From Fistularia commersonii (Eukaryota; Chordata; Actinopteri; Syngnathiformes; Fistulariidae): a stretch of DNA of 64,000 nt. The DNA lies in NCBI GenBank assembly GCA_037954325.1, contig JBBMNZ010000003.1, positions 19,828,392 through 19,892,391 on the forward strand, in the 5' to 3' direction. A program made the position numbers and the translations under genes. The notes beneath the pieces were generated by a model. That model worked only from the letters and a program-made list of their open reading frames with translations. It did no database searches and was not told where the DNA came from. This document shows, one piece after another, positions 23,746 to 37,672 of this stretch. How positions within the stretch are numbered: position 1 is the first letter of the stretch; each line of letters opens with the position of its first letter.

Positions 23746-24559
23746 GTCATAATTTCCCTCTGACGTTTTAATAATCCTGTACTTTTAAAACTCTCCAGGG
23801 GTTATATGATAAAAAGATCTGTGTTGAATAGATGTGTGACTTGATTTTACCACATAAACAACATTTTTGACCAAACATTTCTCTCAGTTACATGATGTTC
23901 TGCAAAGTTTATCACTCCAACTTTTTCAAATTGATACAAACACAGCAGTTCAAACACCAACCCTGGTTTGGGCACATTTTTGTTGAACATCAAAATATAT
24001 TTCTCATCACTGTTGTCTCAATTACTGCCGCCAAGTTTATGGATATATTTTGACTCGTACAGCAAATTATTAGTTATTATTAAGTTCATTATTTTTGCAT
24101 AAAAAACAATTTACATCTGTGTGTATTGTAAATAACTGTTCGTCAGCAATAGCTTTTGTCAGAAATGCACACATTCAGCGACAAACAGGAGCTCTCTCAA
24201 CATGGATACTGTTTCAAGCACAGCACTAGGCTGGCCTAAACAGTAATCTCTATTATTTTATGGCACTGGCATAAACAGGCAATTCCGTCTCCACATTCGC
24301 ATTTAGAATGAAAACATCAATTTTTATAGGTTGTACAGATGGTTATCATGCAAGTGACAGACACTGTTCATATTGACATTGGTATCAGTTCAGCCCACTC
24401 ACTGTACCCTGCACATGTTTAAAACAACATGAATATATTATCTTGTTATTATTTGAATAGCTTAGTATCGAATGCACAATAATCACACACAAGTTATCTT
24501 TATACATAGCTCTAGGCCAAGTTTAATATACAAGATCATTTATACCATATACAGTTGTA

Positions 24560-24629
24560 AAGCATTCCTCTGCTCCATCACTCCATCAGTTTGGGCAAAT
24601 TTTGGGTCTGAAAATGCCGAAGACCCCTG
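24560..24629 (-). mobile_element. orphan hAT-like terminus
   Basis: On the minus strand the sequence starts CAGGGGTCTTCGGCATTTTC at 24629, resembling hAT terminal repeats. The flank immediately outside is GTCTAGAG (24630-24637), which fits the nTCTAGAn target-site preference of Charlie-type hAT elements. No partner terminus was found within the next few kilobases. Confidence 0.35.
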
Positions 24630-27600
24630 GTCTAGAGCAATGTTTCTATGAACACTAATATTTTATACTTTATGTATTAACTTTTCCATTTACCATCATA
24701 TTTGCGGCTGCCTTTGTGGCCTTGGATGATAGTGGGCCCCTACTATCAATATGCTACAATAGCAGCAACATAAACAGCGACAGCAGGGCAATAATTTGAT
24801 ATCTGGAATTATGACTCAAAAGCACACTTGACATTCCTCCAGGACAAAGATAAGGCGAAAGAGTTTTACTTTGCAGTGCTAATCTCAAACTAGTATGGAA
24901 TACCAGTTTGGGAATTTTATAAAAGGTTGTAACTGAAATGTATCCACTGTTGTTCCTTTTAGTTCTGTAATTCAGCCAAATTAAGTATTATAGTGGCATC
25001 TAATTTATGCATGAAAGGTACAATTGTTACGTTAGGCAGGAGCCGCTCATCACAATAATTATCAAGTCCAAAACACATCACACACTAAATGTTATGTGGA
25101 TAGATAAAGCCTTGTGAATTAGTTTACATCAAACAGCAACAGCCACTGTGTCTCAAACAGCCAGTGAGTACTTCTGTTTTTTTCGCATGCTTCACTAACT
25201 AAGATAAGGATATAATGTTGAAAATGGCTGACTTCCAAGATATGAGTGGAACAAGCTTCAAGCCAGACAATGTGATTTAATGGGTAAGTGTGAAACACAG
25301 GCAGTCAGTCGCTCACAAGGTTGCCTCTTACTATTGCGGTAGGAGGACAGAAAGAGAAAATGGACATGATTGTTTTTGTCATGCGATGGGATACAGACAC
25401 ACTTTGGCGATTTGCATGGCATTAAAAGTCTTTTGGGGGATGGGGTGGCAAGGATGTATGCTCTCCATAAACGAGATAGATGCTGCAGCATGGAGCTCTC
25501 CAATTATCATGATTTTCTCTATTCTCACTGCAAAACATTGTGTACCCAACCCCTCCCCCAAAATATATCTGGGACTAAAAGGCATGTTGCACACACATTA
25601 AAACAGAGCTGCACACACATTAAAATGGAGGAATCGAGAGGGATTTTATTCTCTTATCGGTACATAGCTCCAAATCCTACTGAATTATGATAAAATACCT
25701 TAGCCGTTTGTGTCTGCACCATGTCTAGATGCCCATTTTGTGGGTGCATTAGACAGTTTTCCATTTGGAAAGTTTCAAAAAAAGAGAGTAAGAGGAGAGG
25801 AGAGACTAAAATAATTAGCTTTTCTTGGCTTGCCCCAAATTGAGTCATTATGAAGTGCCTTCTCTGAGACTACAAGAGTTAAATAAATGTGGGTTTTCAC
25901 AATGCATGTCCAATGTCTCTGAATCTACAAATCAGCATTGGTTTGAAGGGAAAAGTACTTGTTAGTCTGCTGCGTCAGAAAGTGCAGCTTTCCATGAATG
26001 CAGTGTCATTTGTTTTGAGGAGCAGCTGACAGGGTCAACTCAACTGTTATGCAGTGGCCACACTTTTCCAGCACACCTGCAAGATGTGCCAAGGATCATT
26101 TAAGAGCAGCATCGCTCTGTACAGCAGTGACCCCTAAATCTCCCTTGGCGTTTCTTTGGTACAGGATTCTACTCTAAATATGCTAAGGTAGGTGGCTGTT
26201 TTTACAGATGTCAGCAAAAGCCCAAAGGTAAGTGATTACATTTGGATAAATAACAATATTTCATTAAGATCATACCAGGGGAATTTGTGGGGCAAAACTA
26301 ACTGCCATTTTTATACTTCCTATTTCATCATTATTTGTTTTCAAGCTTAATTTCAAATTCATTGGACTGACTTTTGTTTAAAAAAACAAAAGGGGGGGGG
26401 GCTAGAATGGCCTTGTATTTTAAAGTACGCTACGAGAAATCCCATTCCTGCCTGCTCAGCTAATGTTGCTCGAATTTAAGGATCATTGAAAACAACATTG
26501 TTTACTTACTGAAACCCCTAACACCTCCCTACTGTACAATCCAGTTTGTGGGCTTACGGTTACATTTAAGTGGGTCAAAAAAAAGTTTAGGAACTCAAGT
26601 TACCAGAGGCTTAAAGCAATACACAAGCAAAGTTGGAAGGCAAACAGCTTACTTCCCTATCTGGCTCCACTCTCTCCCACACTGGATTAAAGGAAGATGG
26701 GGACGTTGACCATGGAAATGGAATGATTTATTTAAGACAGGTCGCTCCGCCGGGAGCAAGTTCTGTCCCAGGGGACACCCTGTTTTCCTTACACTGCCCC
26801 CCCCTCTCCCTGTTTTTCTCTGTGTTTGTGAATTACTCCTTGCACAGACACACTAAGTATTTCCAGCATCAATAAAGATGTAATACAGAGTGCATGGTGA
26901 CATGATGAATATATGTTCTGTCATTTCTCTCTGACTTATTTACTGTCATCAAGATTAATCTTTGCAGAACAATACACTGTTACAGTATTAAATAAAATGA
27001 AATGCCTTCATGTAATTAATGTATACTGTCAGCTCATTTGGACAGGTGATATTGTGATCTCCAGTTATCTCAGGTTGTGGTATCGCAAATTTTTATTGAA
27101 TGCTTATTGTTGTAATGCTACATATGCATTAATATGGTTTTCATTTTAAGTAGCATTTTTCAAAGATTCGAACTATGATTTTGACTTCTGTTTTGTCAAT
27201 ATGAAAAAAGAATTTCTGAAGGTGGATGTATCATGTCATATTAGTTCTCCGTCATGTCCTTGATCACACATAATATCTCTAAAATGCTGCTCAACTAATT
27301 GTGCCAATCGCTTCTAAATATACCATGCCTCCCCTCTCCAGAGACTTGATTTTCCATTTTATTAAGTCACAAGTGACCTTTGAGTATGGGATTGTGGTGA
27401 ATATCTTTTGTAGGCCCACCAGAAGGGCCGCCTTTGGCACTGTTATCAAAAATTTCTTAATTGTATTAGAGATTTTGTGGAAAGTGCAGAACCAGCTGTT
27501 AATTGGTTTAATCTCAGGGATAGGTTGTCCTCTGTTTCCTCAGTCTCACCATGACCTCCTTAGTACTGTTCAGTTGTTTTTGCAGAAGTTTCACTCTGTT

Positions 27601-28944
27601 CATATCCTTTATTGTTGCGTTTAGATTTAGAGTTGCCATTAATGTGCTTGTCAGGAAATACCTGGAGAAATACATTGAGATATAAATAGATGTGTACATT
27701 TAAAAAAATGAATTTCCTGTAGAAGGACTACTTAGCTGTTTGCATCTAGGACAGAAAATGCATGTAATATGCTGATTGCTGTCCACTTGATTATTAGAGA
27801 AGCCTCATTAATCACACAGAAATGTGACCAGTGACCACAACAAAAAAAAAATTAAACCTCTCACTAAATAGCAAAATTGATCAACTTGGGCATGTACTTG
27901 TAGTAACTTACTAATGATGATTTGGAATGAGACAGATATACATAAATCCATCATAAACAAATCTAGTACCAAACTATTGTCTTCCATTTAATCCTCCCAT
28001 TATTTAAGAGCAGCTCTGAGGTAATCACGTAGTAGCTTGTCATTTATAACCAACAGCAACTATCACATACAACTGTTAAAATGACAAAAAATCCTGATGG
28101 AAATTAATATCAGGAGTCATTCATTAGAGTTAATTTGGTGAGTAACTTGATGACAAACCATAATGATACATGATGTGAGGGTCATGCGCTCTCCACAGCT
28201 GTTGTCTGCCAAACTTCATTTATGAGTTTATGAGTAAAACTACTCCACTTTACTGTTTGTGTGGTGTGCGGTTACCACAACTCAAACTGAGCCATGAATC
28301 AAAGATAAACCCCCATCAGTAAAACCAAAAAAAAGTTGGAATAAAACCCTCTGTCCATAGACTATCAAAAGAATTCAGTTAAATCGGTATGCAATCCCAG
28401 GGGAGAGGTCATTGAGGATAGCATTTGCATTTTCACTGTAAGGGTTGGAACCAAATGGAAAATGATTCATGTGTAATGATAAAACACAGCAAACTTCAAA
28501 ACAGCAAAAGATAAAATTTATGGAGAAGAATTCATAATGCCCAATATAAAAACACAAAAAAATGTTGTAATACACTTTTTTCACTTTAATCAATAAATTG
28601 ATTGATTCATTCAAATTGCCTATCTGATTATACATTCTCCTTAAATGCCCTGTCTTGCATAACAGGGTGAAATGTTCATAAACCATTAATTAAGAGGGAA
28701 ATATCTCAGTTTTAAAAGTCATAAAAAGTAACCTCATTAAAGCAATAAAAGATCAATAAATCATTCTTTACTCCCAAATTGTGAACAGATGTTTCATTGG
28801 ATTCAAATAATTCAATATCAAGAAACCAAAAGAACCACAATCAAAGAAAAATCAAAAGAAATTCAGGATGATCCTGTTTGGCCAAATCATCACTTCACCC
28901 GAAGTCTCATGTGTCTTGAATCCAAGGGGGCCACCATAACTTTG

Positions 28945-29235
28945 TACAGGACTGTCTCAGAAAATTAGAATATTGTGATAAAGTTCTTTATCTTCTGTAA
29001 TGCAATTACAAAACCAAATATGTCATACATTCTGGATTCATTACAAATCAACTGAAATATTGCAAGCCTTTTATTATTTTAATATTGCTGATTATGGCTT
29101 ACATCTTAAGAAAACTCAAAAATCCTATCTCAAAATATTAGAATATCATAAAAAAGTCATTGTTGTTTTTTCAATTGCATTAAAGAAGATAAAGAACTTT
29201 ATCACAATATTCTAATTTTTCGACACAGTCCTGTA
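28945..29235. mobile_element. TA-flanked MITE, complete copy
   Basis: The element runs from 28947 to 29233 (287 bp), flanked on both sides by TA (28945-28946 and 29234-29235). It has about 60-bp inverted termini: the left begins CAGGACTGTCTCAG and the right is the reverse complement of CAGGACTGTGTCGA. Both continue into AATTAGAATATTGTGATAAAG and onward to ATGCAATT. TA duplication and long inverted repeats with no coding capacity point to a Tc1/mariner-like MITE. Open frames inside are artefacts. A truncated second copy is at 45662-45856. Confidence 0.9.
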
Positions 29236-30771
29236 TATTATGCAGACAGGAAACAAACTCCCGTCACCACTAAAGGTGACACAAGTATCTGCTTAACACA
29301 CCACAAACTGCCAAATTCTGCTGGATTTGACTGCTGGTAAGCTCAGCTGTCTTTCAAACAAACATTTTCGGTGGCGATAATGTTAGAGCTTTACATTCAG
29401 CAATTACCAAAGCAAACACAACACTGCTACTGCTGCTGTCCCCGCTGGGGCTTTCCATAAAGATAATCTCACTTTGAAAGATGTCAAGGACTGCCAGAAT
29501 TAGGAAAAACACACTTTTAAAGGAATTTTAATAAACATGCAAAAATTAGAAGTGCATGTCGTCAGAGATTCTCAGTATACCTTCTTTTACAGAATTGCAA
29601 CCAGAAAAAAAGGCCATCATGGTAAATGAAAAAGTCAGATTTGATTTTTAAGTCGCTATCAGCACCAACAGGTTTTGGACTTGAAGCGCCTTGAAACGAG
29701 GCCAAGAAATCTTTCTGTTCTTAAAAAGAGATGCCAATTTCTTCATTAAAATATATTTGCCATTCCTCTAACCTTGAAGCCTGAATAAAAAATCAGCCTG
29801 TGCAGTTAAAGATATGTGATGCATTTCTTTCATGCAGGAAACATAGGGACTGCATCCATTAGCTCCACAAGTATTGCTGTCACCAAGTGAGCTCTCAGAA
29901 AGCTTTTCAAAGAGTTTTTATTGATTTATTTGCCCCTCCATTATAACCACCCTACCCTCTTCACAGCCCTGTATTTTACCTTCATAGAGCTTTGAATGTC
30001 ACTATGATTTCAGCCAGACCTGATTTAAGCAGCTTTCACTCTACAAGAGGGGATGGGATTAAATCCAAACAGAATAGTTATAAAAAGGTACAAATAATGT
30101 GTTTTCATGAATATCTTTTCATGCAAATATTTAAAAAATGAGTTAGGTTGAAAAGAAAAAAATATATATAGAGATGATTTGCCTCATTGGATTGTGTATT
30201 TGTGTTTATTCTGCCTGCTGTGTGGTGTGCAATAAAACAGAGGAAGGGGTAAGGAGTGTTGACAGGAAGCAGCATAATTAAGCTTCAAGTCAGCATTGGA
30301 GGTTCTGGATGAAATATAGTAAACAAATTACATTTTTGTTTGTTTGTTTGTTTGCTTTTTTTCTTGTGTTTTGCTTTACTGAGCTGCTTCTCAGCAAATC
30401 TTAATTAAAGCACAATAATTAATGGCTACATTTCAAAAGAAACTTGTTAAATAGCATTATCATATATTGCATATTTACACATAGACAAGGATTATTAATA
30501 GAAGTTTTTTTTGGATGGTGGGCGCATGCTAATAGGCAATCTAGAATTCTGCCTGTTAGAGGGACTGCACCTTTGTTTCAGTTTGATTCTTATTGCGCCA
30601 GGGTTATGTATTGACTTTGTTGGATATAGGGAAATAACAAAAAGTATTCCAACTCAGAATACTTGTAATCGTCATTGAAAATTTTAAAAAGAAAAATAAA
30701 CAAATTTCATTTCAAAATATAAGCCCAATGAAATCATACCAAACTAATTTAGCAGAGTAGCAGAGTGAGGA
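29236..30771. other. unannotated sequence
   Basis: No gene recognised. A (TTTG)n run lies at about 30336-30353. Confidence 0.5.
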
Positions 30772-31040
30772 CAGTTATGGATATTTGTATCCATTGTCTA
30801 AAGTCTATCCTAGATGGTATATATCCTGGACCAGCCACCACTGGATCACAGGGCAGCTTATGAAGACATACAACCATTCACTCGCCCCTTCTCACAGGGG
30901 CAGTTTAGATACCCAATGAAACCAGACCCCCCAGCGGAAACCCACACAGACACAGGGAGAACACGCAAACTCCTTACAGAAAGGCTCTCTGTCAGAATCA
31001 CACCAAGCACCTTTTCGCTGTGTGGTGGAAGCACAAATCA
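30772..31040 (+). repeat. ubiquitous teleost interspersed repeat, copy 4
   Basis: Same order as the 40337 copy: TATATCCTGGACCAGCCACC, ACATACAACCATTCACTCGC, GCGGAAACCCACACAGACAC and AACACGCAAACTCCTTACAG. Moderately diverged. Confidence 0.75.
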
Positions 31041-32230
31041 TTGTGCCAATCTATTAGTGGTTTTCCTGCTGAATATATGTAAAAACTGTTAATATTCATT
31101 TGCATGTTTTTTCTAACAATATTCTGGTCCAAAATATTCAATATTATATTAATATTCAATATTCTTCATTCTTTCTATTTTCTTCTAAATGCCATGAGAT
31201 CACAGTCATTTGTTTTTGCAAATGTATCACATTCTAAGAATGACACCAACCCACTGTTAAATGCATTTTTTTGGCGAAAGAGGCAGTGCCCTCATTACAC
31301 TCTGATTCTGAATGAATCTTGCAGTCTTACGTGGTACTGTTGTGACACTAGTGCTGGCTAAAAATTGAGTCATACATACAAACACCTGCCAGTGACCTCA
31401 AGACAGCCCCTCTACTGCTCCATTAAGTTCTCTTCAAAGTCACTGTTTACCATGATGCTGCACACAAATAGACTCTCAAAGTGACAACTGCCTGGTGTGG
31501 CCCATTTTGGCGCGATGACTCACAGCTGCAGAGCTGCAGCAGTGAGGCAGACATACTGGATGACAATCCCTGCTTGTGTTTGACAGATGATGTGGATTTT
31601 TGTTTTGTCTATTTCAATTGTTTATATATTTATTTTCTTGGCTTTTAGCATTCATTTGATAACAGTGACTATACAGACAGAGAGGAAACAAGAGGGAAGG
31701 GAGTGGTTATGTAACAAAAGGTCTAACAGTATTACAAGTTGGATTTTGTGCACAAGCCTGAGCACTGCAAATTGCACTTCTAAATAAAAAAAAAAAATAG
31801 TGTGATTACATTAAAAAAATCTGATATAACTTAAACCAAATCTTGGCTTTCATATAGACTTTCTGTGATATGTCTGAAATGCACAAGAACATAGAGGTAG
31901 GTTTCATATTTGAGGACATGAATAAAACATAATCAGCATATAAGTGCAGTGTGTGGAGTTTGCGTTTGTCATTATTGCTGTGCCCATGTCACATAAACCA
32001 GGGCAGCATCTATATTTGATGTAAAATGCGTCCAAAAACTTACAATTGATTTTGTTAAATGTACAGTCAGTGCTTGGACGGTTAAAGATAGTTGTGGTCA
32101 TATCTGAAAACGTCTTCTTTGTCCTAGTATCTTTTTGACCAAAATAGTTAAATAGTGCATCCATGTAGCAATACAATGGCCCAACAGAACAAAAATCAGA
32201 ATCAATTAAAGGATGGATGTCCGGGTGGCT
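31041..32230. other. unannotated sequence
   Basis: No gene recognised. A GC-richer island at about 31495-31560 contains tandem CAGCTGCAG-like E-boxes (CACAGCTGCAGAGCTGCAGC). Confidence 0.45.
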
Positions 32231-32231
32231 G

Positions 32232-32289
<58 letters not shown>

Positions 32290-32402
32290 TAGACAGATAG
32301 ACAGACAGACAGATAGACAGATAGACAGATAGACAGATAGACAGATAGACAGATAGACAGATAGACAGATAGACAGATAGATAGATAGATAGATAGATAG
32401 AT
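32231..32402. repeat. GACA/GATA tetranucleotide array
   Basis: About 170 bp of tetranucleotide repeat with internal order. A pure GACA block comes first (about 32235-32288), then mostly alternating GATA-GACA dimers (about 32288-32375), then pure GATA (about 32373-32402). Open frames through it read as serine/leucine/tyrosine repeats and are artefacts. Confidence 0.97.
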
Positions 32403-32867
32403 GCCAAAACATCTGTTTGCAGAAGTGGTATAACCTTGGAACAGCTCCTCTCACAATTTTATGAAAATGGACTTGACCAAAAAAAAGAGAAAGTAAATCC
32501 ATGAGCTGTCTGGGGAATATGAAAAGTTTAGCCCTCCATCTCTTAGCACACAAAGAAAGCATTTTTAGAGCAAGCAGACTATATACATGACTGCAATAGC
32601 GAAAAAAATAAAGAAGAAAATACCCCCACAAGGGGCCTATGATTTTATCAAAACATATGTTATTATCCAAAATTCTGTCACTATAACCTCAGAAAATGAA
32701 GTGCAAGCTTGATAGAAATCAATGCAAAGTGATTGGGACAATTGTCCCGCACACAGAAGAGCAGCAAACAGATGCATAAGTTCCACAAAGGCAGGTCTAT
32801 AGGTTTGCATTCTAATACATTCAATTACAGTCTTTTCATTCAAAAGCTAAAAAAAACTATTTCACAA
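32403..32867. other. unannotated sequence
   Basis: Nothing recognised. Confidence 0.5.
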
Positions 32868-33130
32868 ATAATGACACCAAACAGGGGACCTTTCTGTGTG
32901 GATTATGAATGTTCTCTGCGTGGGTTTCCTCCAGTTTCCTCCCACAGGAGAAAACATGCAGTGGGTTATTTGGAAAAATTGGGAAAAATTGCCTAGATGT
33001 GGGCAAAGTGAATGCCTGTTTATGTGGCTCTGTGATTGACTGGCGACCAGTCCAGGGTGTACACTACCTCTGGGACAGGCTCCAGCATCCCCCGTGACCC
33101 TGAGTAGGATAAGGGGTAAACAATGGATGA
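32868..33130 (-). repeat. ubiquitous teleost interspersed repeat, copy 5
   Basis: Reverse orientation: GGGGACCTTTCTGTGTGGAT, GCGTGGGTTTCCTCCAG, CTCCCACAGGAGAAAACATG, TGACTGGCGACCAGTCCAGG and GTGACCCTGAGTAGGATAAG occur in order. Fairly well preserved. Confidence 0.85.
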
Positions 33131-36100
33131 CACCAAACAAGCTCAGGGAGCAATTCATTCCAAATCTGAGAGCAATATGGTGTCCTGTGTGGCTGATTAT
33201 TGCTCATAAGTACAGTAAACAGTGCCATTTAAATAGACAAAGCAAAGCTAAGTCATAAAGTATTTTTCACCGTTTTTCTCTTGACATCCCCAAAAATTGA
33301 CAAAAACAGCAGTATTTTGCTCTTTTCACACAAACATGTGTTAAGTACAGACCATGGGTATGTACAATGTGGAACCTTGATAAGCCAAAAATAGAATCTA
33401 ATCTGAGTCGGTCTCTTGAGTTCCTATCAATTTTAACAGCTTTTACAGTGCGTACAGCATTTTCTGTTAACATCAAAAACCTCTCATTCCATACCATGAG
33501 TTTCCTGCCACTTGCTGAGTTTCAAGTCTTTCAGTACTGCTGTTATTTTGTATTATCCCTTGCGAAAAACAAGCCTCCAAGGCACATGCCATTCTGTGCA
33601 TGTGCATTGTGAGAGCACTTGCTTGCATTGCACATGAGAGGACATGCTTTCTTTCTGAAAAGATGTCACAGTTTAATGGAAAAGTGCGCAGTGAATCTGA
33701 CACAAGACCAGGAAATGAGCCATAAGCAACCCCAGTGGTATTGCTTTTACTTGTCGCTGAGGTGAGTGTTGAGATGAGGCCAAATGCTGCTTTTGTGAAA
33801 TGGCAGTGAAGCTCATGCTCATGCCTGACAAAGGAATTGAGCACTTTATTCCAATACTATAAATAGGTCATTCTCCGATATTCAAACAAATTAAAAATCA
33901 AAGTAACACTGTTGTTTTTTGGTACATCTTAATAATATGATAAGCATAATTTAGGTGTTATAGCATGCTTAAGAACAAATCATTTTTACCTCAGCATATT
34001 CATTTAAATTCTAATTAATTCAACCCAGAATTAATTTGACTCATACAATGATTAAATTGAGAATTAATCACCCCTTGAAATCAACTAGGGAAGGTCTAAA
34101 AGGAATAAGAAAAAGCCAAAAAAAGATAATCTGCAGGAAGCTTCCTAAAATGAAGCAAGAAACTGCCCAGAAATTGAGGTGACAAGACATGTCCTGATAA
34201 TTGGAGGGAAACAGACAAGATTAACATGAAATTATCAACCTGATTTGTTTATTTCTCAATGAGTAAAACTATTTAAAGGTAAGATAAGATCAACAATCAG
34301 GTCGTTACCCTTCTGCAATGAAAAGCCTTTGGCTTTTAAAATAATGCTCTCAACTTATAGAGTGCTTTTACACTTTGTGGTTTCAAGGCGCTTTACACTT
34401 CTTTGCATTCACTAGTTTCATTCACTCATTGATAAGACATTAGTGCTCATTTCTGTTCTTCATTTCTGTGTTAATTTCTGACACTTCTGTTCTTCCAACT
34501 TTCATAAATTTTAATAAGTTCATGCCCCATTCTCACAAGATTGTTAACAATTTTGAATGACACCGGAAATGGCAAATCTTGTGAGTAGGCGTACAATTAA
34601 ATAAAATCAAAATCAAGCATCCTAATCTCCAGATAAGTCCTGAAATTCGATAAATATAAGAAAAGTGATGGTGTTTGTCAATTGTGTGAGAGCTGATTAT
34701 TCCTTTCCCCAGCCAAACAAATAGCAGCAGGAACAGTAGCAATTGCAACTAATGGATTAATCAACGCCTCTATTGGGAGGCATTATGCTGAGCAAAGAGA
34801 TGACATTCCTTTTGCGTAATCAGACAGTCAGCAGAGTTCATCCCCAAGTGGAGTACTCACAGAGTGCCAAAGGCTGCATGAAAATGTGAAAATAAATCTT
34901 GCTTTTCATAGAACAGAAGAGGCATTAAATATATTCTATCACAATTTCCTGCACCAACCTTACAAACCCAGTCTACATGATGAAGTGTAAAGTCCTTGAG
35001 GAAAAAAGAAAACGAAAAACTTTTTTTTTTTTTTTAACTGTTCGCTAAACGTACTGTTCAACAGCATTACATCTGTAAATGTGCAAAAATACAACAGACC
35101 CATAACTTCCATTAAGGCCTATGAAAGAATGTAAAATGAGAATGTGAGAATGTGAAGAATAAAAACTACTCCTATCGTTTAAAAAAAATGTAATGGTAGG
35201 ATCAGCGAAAGCCTTGTGCACCGAAGGGTAAAAAAAGTCCCAGAATCACATAAAATCATATAACAAGGGTGATACCATGTGTATGCTGCAGAATATAATT
35301 TGAATTTTTAAGGAAATGTCTGTGCATAAAGGACAGGGCAGGAGATTGTGTAGTTAATAAGCCCTGAGAGCCCTGAGAATCTTCATTCATCTATACCTGA
35401 TAGAAAATACCTGGGCTGAGGATTACTATAGCAATTTTTGTGTCATTGATTTGCATCCATAAATGCCAGTCAAATATCTTTTGCATCAAAAACAAGTTCC
35501 TTCTCTTTATTGTGTCAGCACTGACCTATCTGGGCTTGGAGGCATCAGCAATAGATATTATAAAATGCACCTGCTTCATCAAGAAATTATGATCTATATG
35601 TGATTTTCAAGGACCTGGTGACTCCTATTTTTACTCTTATTTTTATTGAGTGTTTTTATTGATGTGTTCCCAATTAAAGAAGGTGAGACCATTGCAATGC
35701 ACATTGAAAAGGTTAAAGCCACAAAAAGTGCATGGCGCAAATAATCAAAATTCTGATTGTTGAAACTAAAAAATTTGATTTCTTGATAATCCAGAGATCA
35801 CATTTCACAATTTGATACTGATCCTTGTCTTTATGGAACAGGTAAAAAAATAGAGAAAAGTAAATAAGTGTTCCTCTTCAAGAAGAAGAAGTAAAAGAAG
35901 AAGACGAAAAGAAGAAATTCAAAACTGCTGCATTCATTTTTTTTCACTAAACCCTTAGAACAGGTACAAAATAAGGGTACAAAACGCAACAAAAGCTGCC
36001 TTCTGGTTGCCTTTATTTTGTAATGCCACTTCTTCAATATGCTCTTAATCATCTGTTGTATTTGAATGCCTATGCATGTAACATATATGTTGAAATGTAG

Positions 36101-37346
36101 TTATTATATAGGAGGAATTAGTTTCAGTGTTTCCCCTAACTTCCACAGAGGAAAATAAAGCTTACTATCTAATAAAGAATCTATTCAAAGAAGGGACTCT
36201 CCTGCCCATTGCATCTATCTCAGTCTACCACTTTGCTGTCTGGTAAAGAATATGAGCACTATCTTGGGAGCTCAGTTAATTACACCATGATATTCTGTCC
36301 AGAGGGAAAAGCTGAAAATAGAGTTTGTTCTTCGAATGACAGCATCTCCAATTTGTTTTGACCTATAGGCATAGAAAATTAGGCTTCGTGGCCACTGAAC
36401 AATATCATAAATCCGTTTGGTTCATCTACTCAATCTTGATAGCTTTATATGAACGTTATTATTCATGAGACTAATTTTTTTAATTGCACTGGGGGTTTGC
36501 CGTCCTGATGTCTGAAACTGCAGGCCACATTTCCACTGCACAGACTTTCTGTTGGGCATGCTACTCTTATCTATCTGTATTTAAAAGAATGATTCCTGTG
36601 CATTTTATAACTGTGTTCAGGCAGAAATGTTTTCTGACCTTTTGCCTTTTTTTGGGCCTCAAAAGCAAATAAGCATGTATACTTTTGAGGGTAAAACAGA
36701 AAAAAATGCATGGTAACACCATAAACTCTTGTGTCATAGTGCTCCACTTCGCACGATAAGCAATTCAGTTGACTTTGGTCCCTCCATAGATTTTAGATTT
36801 GGCATTACAGCAGATAACACTTCAGAAAAGCTGAACTTTAAATGTTACAATGCTTGCAAGAGCCAGGCTCATTTTACATTAGTCTAGATATGTCTAAATC
36901 ATTCTTGCCAAGAGCATAGAAAAAGTAACTGAAATTCCAAGAACCTGGCTTCATGAAAAGACAGTGATGATCCTGAGAGACACCATGTGAAACTTAAATG
37001 TTTTGAGGCAACCATTTTTTGTTCCAGATTTTGCAACTCCTAATTCCTAAATGTGTCTGCTTGAAAAATATCCCACCACTAGCTTTCTGAGTATATTCCC
37101 AAGCTCCTTAGTATTTGTTGAACGTGTCGCCACATTACAAAAACATCAATTTATAAACATGTGCAAAACACTGCCTCTTTTTTGTGTCATTCAGACAACT
37201 CACCTCAGTAATCTAGGAAACCTCTAGAACTACTTTCCATCAAACAAATACCACACTTTTTCATAGATGTAAATCACTTAACAAAAGCATGTGTTTGATT
37301 TTGATATAATAGATATCAAAGAGTTTATAGATAAATGTGATCATTG
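33131..37346. other. long unannotated stretch
   Basis: No gene recognised. A purine-rich GAA-type tract lies at about 35877-35920. About 34355-34440 (AGAGTGCTTTTACAC, AAGGCGCTTTACAC) resembles a common fish repeat fragment. About 34730-34830 (AACTAATGGATTAATCAACG) is homeodomain-motif rich and could be regulatory. Confidence 0.45.
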
Positions 37347-37672
37347 AAGGGTGGCACAGTGGTACAGTGGTGGCCCAGACATGTGAATCAAAGAGGGAGA
37401 GGTTGTATGTCTCTACAGTAAGTGTCCTTGCACAGGGGGTTAGCATGGTTGTCCTTTGTACCAAAAATTCCTGGTACAATTCCTACCTCTTCCTAGCCTG
37501 TCAAAGTGTTGTTGGGCAAGACACTGAACCCCTAATTGCTCCCCTGGCACCATACAATAGCTGCAGTAGCTGCCTGCTATTCATGGTTCATCCATGATGG
37601 GTTAAATGCAGTGGTCTAATTTTAAGTTGTGCTCTATGTATCAGTGAATGTCACAATGAAGGTCTTTCTTCT
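37347..37672 (+). repeat. tRNA-head SINE-like repeat
   Basis: Starts GGGTGGCACAGTGGTACAGTGG, with an A-box-like region. It continues through CCTGGTACAATTCC (B-box-like position), GGGCAAGACACTGAACCCC, ATTGCTCCCCTGGC and GGGTTAAATGCAG, and ends near TGTCACAATGAAGGTCTTTC. This order is that of a familiar teleost SINE. It is moderately decayed, and the tRNA relation is inferred from the head motif. Confidence 0.65.

Larger units (their letters stand above)
22951..28944. other. long unannotated stretch (gene desert)
   Basis: No coding domain, RNA gene or large repeat recognised apart from the small features listed separately within it. Several subregions (about 23575-23745, 25250-25560, 26000-26230 and 28100-28210) have balanced composition and could be conserved noncoding DNA. 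Only alignment can tell. Confidence 0.45.

Noticed and set aside
29000..29215. 71-codon open frame, with a near copy at 45647-45838
   Set aside because: Its repetition is explained by the two MITE copies. It spans an inverted terminus and has no protein-like features.
32206..32670. Tyr/Leu/Ser repeat 'protein' on the minus strand
   Set aside because: A direct translation of the GACA/GATA array.
33595..33645. Inverted repeat CATGTGCA...TGCACATG as a possible microRNA hairpin
   Set aside because: Only 8 bp pair cleanly and the rest of the stem does not. Weak compared with the 46877 hairpin.
37347..37440. Possible tRNA gene from the A-box-like head
   Set aside because: No cloverleaf can be formed. 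The whole order matches a SINE instead.
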